Assembly: GCF_900176305.1 (NCBI RefSeq)
Contig: NZ_FWXH01000002.1
Location: forward strand, 958,522 to 1,022,521
Direction: 5' to 3'
Length of the DNA: 64,000 bases
DNA from: Clostridium acidisoli DSM 12555
GTDB lineage: Bacteria; Bacillota; Clostridia; Clostridiales; Clostridiaceae
The notes beneath the pieces were generated by a model that was not told where the DNA came from, did no database searches, and saw nothing but the letters and a program-made list of their open reading frames with translations. Below are positions 45,135-53,224 of this stretch, piece by piece; the stretch's first letter is position 1, and each line of letters starts with the position of its first letter. The position numbers were made by a program, and so were the translations under genes.

Positions 45135-45268
45135 GTTTATCCATTCGCTACCATCCGTAGAACTCCCACTTCTGAAAGTGGATAGTTAACGGCTGCTACG
45201 CGCTGGACTTTAGTTCAACTAACACTCAGATGTGGTCAACCCAAAACCCCACCTGAGTGCAAGTTTCA
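45135..45268 (-). repeat. Structured element, copy B, in the tetR leader
   Basis: On the minus strand a hairpin CACTCAGGTGG/CCACATCTGAGTG is followed by GCGTAGCAGCCGTTAACT, a CCACTTT/AGTGGGAG hairpin and ACGGATGGTAGCGAATGG. This repeats the plan of 27783-27903 with different bases in both arms of the stems. It starts right after AATAAAGTGA, as does the copy at 36724-36785. Confidence 0.55.
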
Positions 45269-45323
45269 CTTTATTATAGAATATCACGTTTTTTAATTTA
45301 TCGTCAATTTAATCTCAAATGTA

Positions 45324-45352
45324 TTGACAAATTTATTACACCACAATATCAT
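45324..45352 (+). promoter_or_regulatory. Promoter of the SDR-MFS unit
   Basis: TTGACA (45324-45329) and TATCAT (45347-45352) at 17-base spacing. Start would be near 45359, just before the operator palindrome. Confidence 0.7.
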
Positions 45353-45368
45353 ATTTATTATACCTCGG

Positions 45369-45398
45369 TTGCAAAATATTAAATTATGCATTTTGCAA
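45369..45398. promoter_or_regulatory. Candidate TetR operator palindrome
   Basis: Arms TTGCAAAAT (45369-45377) and ATTTTGCAA (45390-45398) around 12 bases, placed just downstream of the SDR promoter start point. It fits repression by the divergent TetR protein. Confidence 0.6.
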
Positions 45399-45439
45399 AA
45401 AAAGCCTTAGGTAAACTAATTATATGAGGAGTGATTTAT

Positions 45440-46267
45440 ATGTTAAACAAAAAAACTGCCGTTATTACTGGTGCATCTAGTGGTATTGGTCGTGCCATTG
45501 CAAACAGTCTAGCTAAGGATGGCATGCATGTTTATATTACTGGGCGAAATAATGAGAAGCTTGAACTTGTTCGTTCCCAAATCGAAAATTCTGGCGGAAG
45601 TGTCAGTGCCAGTGCTTTTGATATACGAGATATAAATAAACTTCAAGATTTTATTAAGAGGGCAAAAGAAGAAACTGGACGTTTGGATGTAATGGTCAAC
45701 AATGCTGGCCTACACATTCACGGCAAAATAGCTGAAACTGATCCAGAAAGCTGGCGTGAGATGATTGATGTTAATATTTTGGCACTGCTAGCTGGTTCAC
45801 AATCAGCTATTCATGCAATGCGCCAAAACTCCGAAAATGGAGGAGGAAATATCATAAATATTTCTTCTGGTAATGCCAAAGAACCTGGAAAGGATTTTTA
45901 CAGTTCCACAAAACACATGGTAAATTCACTCTGTGAAGCATTAACTCAAGAGCTTGCAGATGAACCAATACAAATAACTAATATTATGCCTGGTGCAGTT
46001 GCCACTAATTTCGGACGAAGTGCGGATCCTGCTATGATACAAGGACTTGCTTCAAAACTTGGAATTAATGCAGAAATCAAGAAGGGCCAGCACCTTTCTG
46101 ATGAACTACTTAATCGCATACACTCAGCCATGGAACAAATCTTTTTAAGCCCAGAAGACATAGCAAATGCCGTAGTATATGCCCTAAAGCAACCTAAAAA
46201 CGTTGTTATGCGCGAAATGTACATGTGCGCTCCAAAAGTTTATTTAGGGAAAGATTTTTCTTTCTAA
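45440..46267 (+). CDS. Short-chain dehydrogenase/reductase
   Basis: A 275-residue classical SDR. The nucleotide-binding TGASSGIG is at 10-17, NNAG at 87-90, and the catalytic Tyr154 and Lys158 in YSSTK with Ser142/Ser143. The C-terminus ends VYLGKDFSF. It reduces or oxidises an unknown carbonyl or alcohol with NAD(P)H. The ATG at 45440 follows GAGGAG. Its stop is in the same frame as, and only three bases before, the start of the MFS gene, so the two are one unit controlled by the TetR repressor. Confidence 0.88.
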   Translation: MLNKKTAVITGASSGIGRAIANSLAKDGMHVYITGRNNEKLELVRSQIENSGGSVSASAFDIRDINKLQDFIKRAKEETGRLDVMVNNAGLHIHGKIAETDPESWREMIDVNILALLAGSQSAIHAMRQNSENGGGNIINISSGNAKEPGKDFYSSTKHMVNSLCEALTQELADEPIQITNIMPGAVATNFGRSADPAMIQGLASKLGINAEIKKGQHLSDELLNRIHSAMEQIFLSPEDIANAVVYALKQPKNVVMREMYMCAPKVYLGKDFSF

Positions 46268-46270
46268 ACA

Positions 46271-47599
46271 ATGGTTAGTCTTGATGGTTCAGTTTTAAAC
46301 GTAGCTATACCAGGAATAGTTAAATATTTTGGTAGTACCTTGTCAACTATGCAATGGACTATAACCGGATATGCGCTTTCTCTTGCTACTGTTATTCCTT
46401 TAGCTGGCTGGATTACCGACCGATTTGGTGCAAAACGAATTTTTATTATTGTTATTGGATTATTCACCATAGGTTCATTTCTCTGCTCTCTCGCTACTTC
46501 TCCTAGTCAACTAATTATATTTAGGATTATTCAGGGTATTGGAGGTGGCATGGTTATACCTATAGGCTTAGCAACTATTTATCATTTAGCACCAAAAGAA
46601 AAATTAGGCTCCTTAATGGGTTTATTAGGTATGCCGCTGTTACTTGCACCTGCTATTGGTCCTGTTGTTTCCGGTTATATTTTACAATATAGTTCTTGGC
46701 AGTGGATTTTCCGTATTAATTTGCCTATTGGAATTATAGCTATTTTAATAAATATTAAATACTTACCAAATTTTCATAGAAAAACTGTGCCCTCACTTGA
46801 TATTCGGGGAATGTTACTAGCACCTATTGCCTTTGCAATGCTAGTTTACGGTGTAAATGAAGGAAGCAAAAGTTGGTCTTCCATCAATACCATCACAGGT
46901 TTAACAGTAGGCGGTATTGCACTAGCTATTTTTATTTTTGGGGAGTTACACCAAAAGCAGCCTTTAATTGAACTTAAAGTATTTGGTGCTTCGGAATTCA
47001 CTCGTGGTATAATTGTATTATGGACTTTTCAGATTGTGTTTTTTTCAGTACTTATACTGGCTCCTTTATTTTTACAGTATGTTAAAGGTTATAGTTCACT
47101 TAACACAGGATTTATGCTTTTGCCACAGGCTCTTGCAATGAGTATTATGATGCCTATAAGTGGACATTTATTTGATAAGATTGGAGCAAAATACTTAGCA
47201 CTTATTGGAACAGCACTTGGTACTATAGTATTGTTTATGCTTTCTAGAATATCTGCTGATACAAGTGTAACCTATATTGTAACATGCCTTATAATGCTTG
47301 GTATAGCTGGAGGACTTACTGTAATGCCACTTAATACCCATATTCTTAACGCAGCCCCTGAAAATTTAGTAAGTAGAGTTACTCCACTTACAGGAGCTTT
47401 TCAACAAATCATTTTATCTTTTGCCACAGTCATAATGACAGGTTTTTTGACTTCACGAACCACTTATCATCTAACTAATACTATGAATAAGCTAAATGCG
47501 GTTATTTTTTCCTATGACGATACGTTTTTACTTTGCTGCAGTATAGCTGTTATTGGAGTTATTTTCAGCCTTTTTGTTGGCAAATCAAAGAAAGTGTAA
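46271..47599 (+). CDS. DHA2-type MFS multidrug transporter, N-terminus short
   Basis: A 442-residue drug:H+ antiporter of the DHA2 (14-helix) type. Motif A is GWITDRFGAKR and motif C region PAIGPVVSGYI. The protein begins MVSLDGSVLNVAIP; other DHA2 proteins, including the one at 50881, have some 15-18 residues before the LDGxIV motif, so the first half of helix 1 is missing. There is no ribosome site before 46271, and the in-frame stop of the SDR gene is one codon upstream. Expression may depend on coupling to the SDR gene, or the gene may be damaged at its start. Confidence 0.83.
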   Translation: MVSLDGSVLNVAIPGIVKYFGSTLSTMQWTITGYALSLATVIPLAGWITDRFGAKRIFIIVIGLFTIGSFLCSLATSPSQLIIFRIIQGIGGGMVIPIGLATIYHLAPKEKLGSLMGLLGMPLLLAPAIGPVVSGYILQYSSWQWIFRINLPIGIIAILINIKYLPNFHRKTVPSLDIRGMLLAPIAFAMLVYGVNEGSKSWSSINTITGLTVGGIALAIFIFGELHQKQPLIELKVFGASEFTRGIIVLWTFQIVFFSVLILAPLFLQYVKGYSSLNTGFMLLPQALAMSIMMPISGHLFDKIGAKYLALIGTALGTIVLFMLSRISADTSVTYIVTCLIMLGIAGGLTVMPLNTHILNAAPENLVSRVTPLTGAFQQIILSFATVIMTGFLTSRTTYHLTNTMNKLNAVIFSYDDTFLLCCSIAVIGVIFSLFVGKSKKV

Positions 47600-47692
47600 C
47601 TTATTGTTGCGATTTAAATAGCAGGTTATAGTTCAGATTTTACCTGCTATTTAAATCACAATTTATAAATCTATATCACTGGTAGCTTTTGT

Positions 47693-47920
47693 CTACTTAT
47701 ATCCGTTTTCCTTACTTATTGCCTCATCTCTAATTTCTTTTCTCATACCATCAAGTGCTTCTTCTCTTCTCTCATTTTTTTCTGTTAATGTTTCTTTCGT
47801 TCTTTTGTCATCTGTTTTTTCAATCAATTCCTCTGTTCCTCGAACATTTTCAATTGTTTTATCAATATTATATTGAATTTTATCTACATTATCTCTTCTG
47901 TCATCTGGTTTATTTCTCAT
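47693..47920 (-). CDS. tlp: Small acid-soluble spore protein Tlp
   Basis: A 75-residue hydrophilic protein with the Tlp pattern: KPDDRRDNVDKIQYNIDKTI at the start, then KNERREEALDG and REIRDEA. Tlp is a minor small acid-soluble spore protein of Bacillus and Clostridium, made in the forespore. Length fits. The name derives from weak thioredoxin similarity and no redox motif is present. It is monocistronic with a good ribosome site (AAAGGAGA). Confidence 0.86.
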   Translation of the reverse strand: MRNKPDDRRDNVDKIQYNIDKTIENVRGTEELIEKTDDKRTKETLTEKNERREEALDGMRKEIRDEAISKENGYK

Positions 47921-48100
47921 AATTTTATATCTCCTTTATCTTATTTAATTAAGGTATATGAAACGTAAACACCTTTCTTTTTATTATGTCTATGAATCCC
48001 ATTTTTATGCTACAAAAACAAACTGATTCAAAGAATAAAAATCACATTCTCACTTTAAATGTAATTTTTACGTCATGCAACAATTTTATATATATAAAAT

Positions 48101-48122
48101 AGACAGCCATCTCCAGCTGTCT
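48101..48122 (-). terminator. Terminator after the COG4705 gene
   Basis: AGACAGC (48101-48107) pairs with GCTGTCT (48116-48122), followed on the minus strand by TTTTATATA. Confidence 0.6.
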
Positions 48123-48130
48123 ACTGCACC

Positions 48131-48907
48131 TTAGAGATTTTCATTGTTCTTAATATCCTTGCGTGTTATCGCTAGGTAGCAAACAAGTCCAAGTATTATA
48201 ATTGCTAATCCAAGACTTACCGCCCCAGTTCCAAGTCCAAGACCACCACGACTCGAAGTCACCCCCATCCAATCTGCAAATGAAGCCCCTAGCGGACGTG
48301 TAACTATGTAGGCAAACCAGAATGTGAAAATCTCATTTATACCAAACAACGAGTAAGCCAGAGCCGGGATAGCAATCAAGATTGTAAACAGTACTCCTGA
48401 GAATAAATAACCAAAGTTCATGGTTGTGGCAGTCATGTCTCCAACAGCGGTTCCAAGTGCAAACGTAGCCAATACGGTAGCCCAGTAAAAAAATTCACGA
48501 CGCCGAGTATATACGCTATGTATAGATAGAGTCTTTTCACTCAAATACCATGTTACAAATATAATTACCAAAGCAACAACAAAAAATATACTTGAAACAA
48601 TATATGGAATTCCAAATCCAACATGCAAAACATCAGCAGCCATTGTACCAAAAATACTTACCATAACTACATTTAACCAATAGATCCATGCCACATATCT
48701 ACGTACTGAGAATTGTAGTGCCAATGAGGCTACTAGCCCAAATCCAGCTATTGCTACAGCAATTACAGGATTTAGCTGATGTGCCAGATAGTCAGATGCT
48801 ACCTCGCCCATTCCTGTAGCTAACACTTTTATAATCCAGAAATAGGCCGTAATTTCTGGAACCTTATTATGTTTAGACTGCAATATCATCTTCTTTATTA
48901 CCTCCAT
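48131..48907 (-). CDS. COG4705-type membrane protein
   Basis: A 258-residue integral membrane protein with seven or eight segments, resembling COG4705 uncharacterised membrane-anchored proteins. It has an internal repeat feel: GMGEVASDYLAHQLNP in the first half and GTAVGDMTATTMNFGY and TRPLGASFADWMG in the second, each with a conserved acidic residue in a helix. The local base composition is richer in G and C than the neighbours, hinting at transfer. The start follows GGAGG (AAAATGGAGG). Function unknown; metal or organic ion handling has been suggested for relatives. Confidence 0.78.
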   Translation of the reverse strand: MEVIKKMILQSKHNKVPEITAYFWIIKVLATGMGEVASDYLAHQLNPVIAVAIAGFGLVASLALQFSVRRYVAWIYWLNVVMVSIFGTMAADVLHVGFGIPYIVSSIFFVVALVIIFVTWYLSEKTLSIHSVYTRRREFFYWATVLATFALGTAVGDMTATTMNFGYLFSGVLFTILIAIPALAYSLFGINEIFTFWFAYIVTRPLGASFADWMGVTSSRGGLGLGTGAVSLGLAIIILGLVCYLAITRKDIKNNENL

Positions 48908-49215
48908 TTTTCTTTAATAATATCCATTAGAATGTACGAGAAATGTTGCTTTATAATTGGTAATTTTCCAAAGAAATATCCTCCTCATAAATGTTGTAAT
49001 GTTTTTCATTATGGATACTAAAAATTAAAATTGCATTAAAAACTTTTAAAAAAATTAAGATATCGTATTTAATAAATTCGAATGGATACATAAATAAAGA
49101 TGATGTTATTACAGATCAAACCGCTTCAATAGATTTGACAGTGGCAAAGTTAAAATTTTACATAAAATTTAACTTCTTTTATATTTTTGACAATCAAAAA
49201 ATAATAATACTGTTA
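48908..49215. other. Intergenic region with possible gene remnant
   Basis: No gene can be called. A short plus-strand frame near 49090-49165 reads KDDVITDQTASIDLTVAK, which looks protein-like but has no start or continuation; it may be the remains of a lost gene. The remainder is AT-rich. Confidence 0.3.
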
Positions 49216-49452
49216 TTATTTAGTATTGTATTTATTTATAGCCTTTTTTCTTAACTTAACGCCAAGTGTTTCTTTTACAAATCTATCAATGATTTCTTCT
49301 TTAGTAGCCTTTCCTTCAACAATATTTATATTATATCTCTTACATAATTTACTTAAGTCAGATTTCTTTATATCACAAGTTTTTATATAAGCAATTGCAC
49401 CTTTAACACTAGTCATAACTATTATACGTTTATATATTTCATCATTAGTCAT
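49216..49452 (-). CDS. Small hypothetical protein (78 aa)
   Basis: A 78-residue basic cytoplasmic protein starting MTNDEIYKRIIVMTSVKGAI and ending in a lysine-rich tail. The middle (YIKTCDIKKSDLSKLCKRYN) looks like a helical SAP- or Rho-N-like fold, but I cannot assign a family. There is no strong ribosome site, so it is less certain than its neighbours. Confidence 0.45.
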   Translation of the reverse strand: MTNDEIYKRIIVMTSVKGAIAYIKTCDIKKSDLSKLCKRYNINIVEGKATKEEIIDRFVKETLGVKLRKKAINKYNTK

Positions 49453-49512
49453 AATTTTTGATTAATGGCTAACTGTACATTATTATACAGTTCCATTAAA
49501 TTTCCACTCCCT

Positions 49513-50151
49513 TCAATCTTTGATTTTTTCAATCTCTACTATCCACGTAAAATTTACAATATGTTCGCTATGAATTTTACACCCTAATAAATTAATACAT
49601 TTTTCTAATTCTTCTAAATTAGTATAGTATTTGTTATCAATTGCACTCCACAAATCTTGTCGCCCTTTACCATACAAGTTATTTTTACATTTCTCCCTTT
49701 CAATGTTATTTTCAAACATAAAATCTGAAATAATAATTTTACCATCATCTTTTAGATATTCTAACATGTATTTAATTGCTTCTTTTTTTTCATCATCTTT
49801 TATACTATGAAAAGCATACGTTGTTACCACAATATCCACATCATTTTTTCTAAAAGGCTTATCTAAAAAATTACCTAATTTAAATTTCATTTTATTATAT
49901 TTTTCTTTAGCATATAATATCATTTCTAAACTTTGGTCTATTCCTATTACATCCATTTTATCACTTAATTCACCACATAAATTAGCAGTTCCACAACCTA
50001 TGTCAACTACACTTAAAGCCCCATTTTTAATTATTCTGCTTCTTATTTCAGATAAAATATCATCATATTTTTCAAATAAACCTAATTCATCATTTTCTTT
50101 ATCTTTAACCATTTTATCAAATCTTATTGCCTTGTTATTAGATTCCATCAT
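49513..50151 (-). CDS. Class I SAM-dependent methyltransferase
   Basis: A 212-residue methyltransferase with motif I VVDIGCGTANLCGEL, motif II VIGIDQSLEM and a post-motif region DIVVTTYAFHSI. Similar to the YrrT/UbiE-like group that methylates small molecules. The ATG at 50151 follows AGGAGG. Opposite in direction to the PadR-MFS pair, so not obviously linked. Substrate unknown. Confidence 0.83.
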   Translation of the reverse strand: MMESNNKAIRFDKMVKDKENDELGLFEKYDDILSEIRSRIIKNGALSVVDIGCGTANLCGELSDKMDVIGIDQSLEMILYAKEKYNKMKFKLGNFLDKPFRKNDVDIVVTTYAFHSIKDDEKKEAIKYMLEYLKDDGKIIISDFMFENNIEREKCKNNLYGKGRQDLWSAIDNKYYTNLEELEKCINLLGCKIHSEHIVNFTWIVEIEKIKD

Positions 50152-50292
50152 GTCTTTCCTCCTTTGTAGAAAATTTTAAGACTAGCCTAATGTCAATAAT
50201 ATGCTAAGCTAACCTACTTTTAAATTGTTACACAAACACTTAAAAACTACAATAGGATGCGCTTAATAAATGTACATAGCTTTTTTTAACTC

Positions 50293-50342
50293 TTGCATTA
50301 TATATCTTTTAGATATATAATGCATATATCTTTTAGATATAT
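50293..50342 (+). promoter_or_regulatory. PadR promoter with two tandem palindromic operators
   Basis: TTGCAT (50293-50298) and TATAAT (50316-50321) at 17-base spacing form the promoter. A palindrome with 13-bp arms (50295-50307 and 50311-50323, loop TTT) covers it, and a second with 8-bp arms (50324-50331, 50335-50342, loop TTT) sits at the start point, directly before the ribosome site. Both share ATATATCTTTTAGATATAT. Autoregulation by PadR is the natural reading. Confidence 0.75.
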
Positions 50343-50356
50343 AGGAGTGAATTAAA

Positions 50357-50887
50357 ATGATGAATGAACTTTTTATTTTAGGTGAATTAATGGAAGAACC
50401 TCAAAGTGGTTATGATTTACGTAGTGCCATGCAAGCTTCTTTAGGACGCCATCGTAAAATCAGCTATGGCGTAATTTATCCTCTACTTGAAAAATTAGAG
50501 AAGGACGGTCTTGCAGAAATAACCGATGTGAGCTCAGAAGGAAAAATTAAAAAAATCACTACCATTACAGAGAAGGGTAAAAAACGTTTTTTTGAACTAA
50601 TGAAACAGCCTGTACCAAATGGCGCACATAATGCTGATATTTATTTAATAAAACTTGACGTTATGCAGCATCTTTCTCTAGATGAACAATTTGCTCTATT
50701 GGATGAGTTCTATAAAGAACAAAAGTACATTATAGAAGATACACAATATTCACTTAAAAGATTAACCGAGAAAGATTCAAAAGATCACTGGTATGCAAGT
50801 AAAAAGCTAGAGTTAAGACTACAAGAGGCCAATGTGGCACTTGAATGGATTGAAAACTTTAAACAAGAACTAAAGAAAGAATGGTGA
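50357..50887 (+). CDS. PadR family transcriptional regulator
   Basis: A 176-residue PadR-type repressor: winged helix at about 1-80 (LFILGELMEEPQSGYDLRSA, SYGVIYPLLEKLEKDGLAE) and a C-terminal helical domain (PadR-C, type II). Such proteins usually repress a neighbouring efflux or detoxification gene and release on binding a drug or phenolic acid. It overlaps the MFS gene by seven bases, so they form one unit. AGGAG at 50343-50347 serves the ATG at 50357. Confidence 0.9.
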   Translation: MMNELFILGELMEEPQSGYDLRSAMQASLGRHRKISYGVIYPLLEKLEKDGLAEITDVSSEGKIKKITTITEKGKKRFFELMKQPVPNGAHNADIYLIKLDVMQHLSLDEQFALLDEFYKEQKYIIEDTQYSLKRLTEKDSKDHWYASKKLELRLQEANVALEWIENFKQELKKEW

Positions 50888-52257
50888 AAAGAATGTCAAA
50901 AGAAATAAAAATAGCCTTATTAATGGCTGCTAGTCTCTTTATGGAGATTTTAGACGGAACAATTGTAACTACTGCACTCCCTAAAATGGCTCAATATTTT
51001 CATACGGGTTCGTCAACAATTTCTCTACTAGTCAGTGTTTATTTGATTACCGTTGCAATTTTTATACCGTTAAGTGGATGGATGGCCAATCGATTTGGAA
51101 AAAAGAGAATTTGGATTATAGCTGTTGTTATATTTACTGTTACATCCTTAAGTAACGCATTAGCACCCAATTTTTATTTTCTATTGTTAATGAGAATTTT
51201 ACAAGGAATTTCTGGAGCACTCATGACTCCTACTGCAAGACTAATTGTCTTAGAAAAGACACCAGCCTCAAAGTTGCTCAAAATGATTAGTTACCTAATT
51301 TGGCCTGCATTAATAGCTCCTGCAATAGCACCACTGGTTGGCGGCTTTATTGTTACCTACTGGACTTGGCAGTGGATTTTCCTTATTAATGTTCCAATAG
51401 GTTTAATTATTACATTAATAGGTATAAAACTAATTGATACAGACAATTTGAATAAATCATCTGCTTTTGATCTATTAGGTTTTATAGAAATTGCCTTTTC
51501 CTCTGGAATAATTCTAGTCGGAGCCGAACTAGCAACTCATGGAAAAAATTATTGGTTTAGTGCTTTAATATTAATAGTTTTAGGAATTATATTAGGCATT
51601 ATGGTTTTCAAACATTTGAAAACATCACCCAATCCGTTATTTTCACTTGATTCGTTAAAAATAACTTCTTTTAGAATCTGCCAGACAAGTGGTTCTATTT
51701 TGTGGTTATGTGTTGGGGCATTACCTTACATACTAACAATTTTTTTACAAACTGTCTTTCATTGGTCTGCAGTAAAAGCAGGCAGTTATGTATTATTCAT
51801 TTTTATTGGAAATATTGGAATAAAACCTTTTACGAACCCAATTATTCGTAAACTAGGCTATAGAAATGCCTTATTATCCTCTTTTGGAATGGTGTTTATT
51901 ACATCGATTGCTTTAGCATTTATTCATACCAATACTTTTCCTATTTGGATAATGTTTCTCGCATTAATTTCAGGTGTAGGACGTTCATTAGCCTTAACTG
52001 CCTACAATGGATTAAGTTTTTCTGAAATAGCCCCTGAAAATCGAAATAGTGCAAATACTATAAATGCTGTCACTTCAACATTGGCCCAAGGAATGGGAAT
52101 ATCCCTTATTACGGTTATTGTTAATTTACTACAAATTTTCGTTTCAATTACTACTGCATATGAACTAGGTTTTATATTTCTTGCTCTATTGATGTTATTT
52201 CCAGCAATTGAAGTACTCTTTCTACCTAAAAATATTGGACATGCTACAATCAGATAA
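50881..52257 (+). CDS. DHA2-type MFS multidrug transporter
   Basis: A 458-residue 14-helix MFS exporter, start to end complete. Helix 1 contains MEILDGTIVTTALP; motif A is GWMANRFGKKR and motif C region APAIAPLVGGFI. Close to EmrB/LfrA-type pumps. Its start lies inside the end of padR, so it is translated with the repressor that should sense its substrate. It is a distant paralogue of the transporter at 46271. Confidence 0.88.
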   Translation: MVKRMSKEIKIALLMAASLFMEILDGTIVTTALPKMAQYFHTGSSTISLLVSVYLITVAIFIPLSGWMANRFGKKRIWIIAVVIFTVTSLSNALAPNFYFLLLMRILQGISGALMTPTARLIVLEKTPASKLLKMISYLIWPALIAPAIAPLVGGFIVTYWTWQWIFLINVPIGLIITLIGIKLIDTDNLNKSSAFDLLGFIEIAFSSGIILVGAELATHGKNYWFSALILIVLGIILGIMVFKHLKTSPNPLFSLDSLKITSFRICQTSGSILWLCVGALPYILTIFLQTVFHWSAVKAGSYVLFIFIGNIGIKPFTNPIIRKLGYRNALLSSFGMVFITSIALAFIHTNTFPIWIMFLALISGVGRSLALTAYNGLSFSEIAPENRNSANTINAVTSTLAQGMGISLITVIVNLLQIFVSITTAYELGFIFLALLMLFPAIEVLFLPKNIGHATIR

Positions 52258-52400
52258 TCCTCTTAAACTTTCAGATATTAAAAATAATTTATGTATATAT
52301 ATATTATTTTTGATTATGAAGAATGTTGTTATTATTGTAACTTTATTTATATAAAAACATACAATACAAATATAAATAACTTTATTTCTCGGAGGAGTAT

Positions 52401-52757
52401 ATGTTTTATAGAAATGAAAATGACACTTCTACTTTAGACACTAAAAAACAAGATGATGCAACTACTCAATATACACAACCTATAGGAGATACTATTGATA
52501 CTATTAATTCTTCTATGTACGATGATAACCAATCAATGAATTGTCCTTTTATGAATAGACAAAGGCCATCTTATCCTGCACAACAACAACCTTATCCTAG
52601 ACGTCGTAGACGCCGTAGGAATCGTAGGCGCCGTAGACCATTTCCTTTTTTCCCATTTATTTTTGCTTACCCATATCATGATGATTACTATGATGATTAT
52701 TATGACGATTATTATGACGATTATGACGATTATTATGACGATTATGATATGTATTAA
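52401..52757 (+). CDS. Low-complexity Arg-rich and Asp/Tyr-rich protein (118 aa)
   Basis: A 118-residue protein in three blocks: a polar N-terminus with NDTSTLDTKKQDDATTQYTQ, a cluster of some fourteen arginines at about 67-79 (PYPRRRRRRRNRRRRR), then PFPFFPFIFAYPY and a tail of DDYYDDY repeats encoded by a GATGATTATTATGAC-like tandem array. A GGAGGAG site precedes the ATG. The composition recalls spore coat or inclusion proteins, which often carry Tyr- or Arg-rich repeats, but no family is recognised. Alternatively it may bind nucleic acid or polyanions. Confidence 0.7.
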   Translation: MFYRNENDTSTLDTKKQDDATTQYTQPIGDTIDTINSSMYDDNQSMNCPFMNRQRPSYPAQQQPYPRRRRRRRNRRRRRPFPFFPFIFAYPYHDDYYDDYYDDYYDDYDDYYDDYDMY

Positions 52758-52773
52758 TACTAAAATAATACAA

Positions 52774-52833
52774 AATGATACTATAGCAAAAGGGGAACGT
52801 TACTCAACGTTCCCCTTTTGCTATAGTATCATT
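52774..52833. terminator. Perfect 28-bp hairpin after the low-complexity gene
   Basis: Arms 52774-52801 and 52806-52833 are exact inverse complements with a 4-base loop ACTC. It probably terminates the upstream gene, but the stem is unusually long and no strong T run follows. Confidence 0.75.
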
Positions 52834-52995
52834 CTAAAAATAACCAAGTCATAACTTAGCTATTTTTCACGTTCCTGAAATTTATTTTTCCAAAATCATT
52901 ACATTTTAATATTTAAATTCCATGTTAACCTCTAACCACCTGTAATAGTATTATCAAAACTACATACATATAGTAAAAAGGAGATGTTATATATT

Positions 52996-53163
52996 ATGGC
53001 AAACAAAAGTAAAAATAAAATATCAACAAAAGAAGCCTTAAATAAACTTAAACTTGAAGCTGCTCAAGGAGTTGGAATTCCGTTTGAAGGAAGACCTAAT
53101 GAAAATGTTATTCCAAGCCAAAATGCTTCTGTCACTGTAACCACTAAAAAACACTTTAAATAA
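52996..53163 (+). CDS. Short alpha/beta-type SASP-like spore protein (55 aa)
   Basis: A 55-residue protein, MANKSKNKISTKEALNKLKL onwards, with ALNKLKLEAAQGVGIPF and SQNASVTVTTKK. These correspond to the conserved EALNxxKxEIAxELGVxF and RQNGSVGG blocks of alpha/beta-type small acid-soluble spore proteins, which coat spore DNA and guard it against UV. It is shorter than usual by 5-15 residues and lacks the second helix. AGGAG precedes the ATG at 13 bases. Followed by a terminator. Assignment as a diverged SASP is by pattern only. Confidence 0.65.
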   Translation: MANKSKNKISTKEALNKLKLEAAQGVGIPFEGRPNENVIPSQNASVTVTTKKHFK

Positions 53164-53190
53164 ATTTTATTTTTTATTTAATCTATATTG

Positions 53191-53220
53191 CACACATGCC
53201 TAGGCTTGTGTGTTTAATTT
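53191..53220. terminator. Terminator after the SASP-like gene
   Basis: CACACATGCC (53191-53200) pairs with GGCTTGTGTG (53203-53212), one mismatch, followed by TTTAATTTTTT. It also faces the convergent DUF2935 gene. Confidence 0.75.
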
Positions 53221-53224
53221 TTTG

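Noticed and set aside
49090..49165. Short protein-like plus-strand stretch
   Set aside because: No start, no length and no recognisable family; recorded only as a possible remnant in the gap note.
52680..52745. Possible CRISPR-like or microsatellite array from tandem GATGATTATTATGAC units
   Set aside because: It has no spacers and is the coding sequence of the Asp/Tyr-rich tail in frame with a start and ribosome site.
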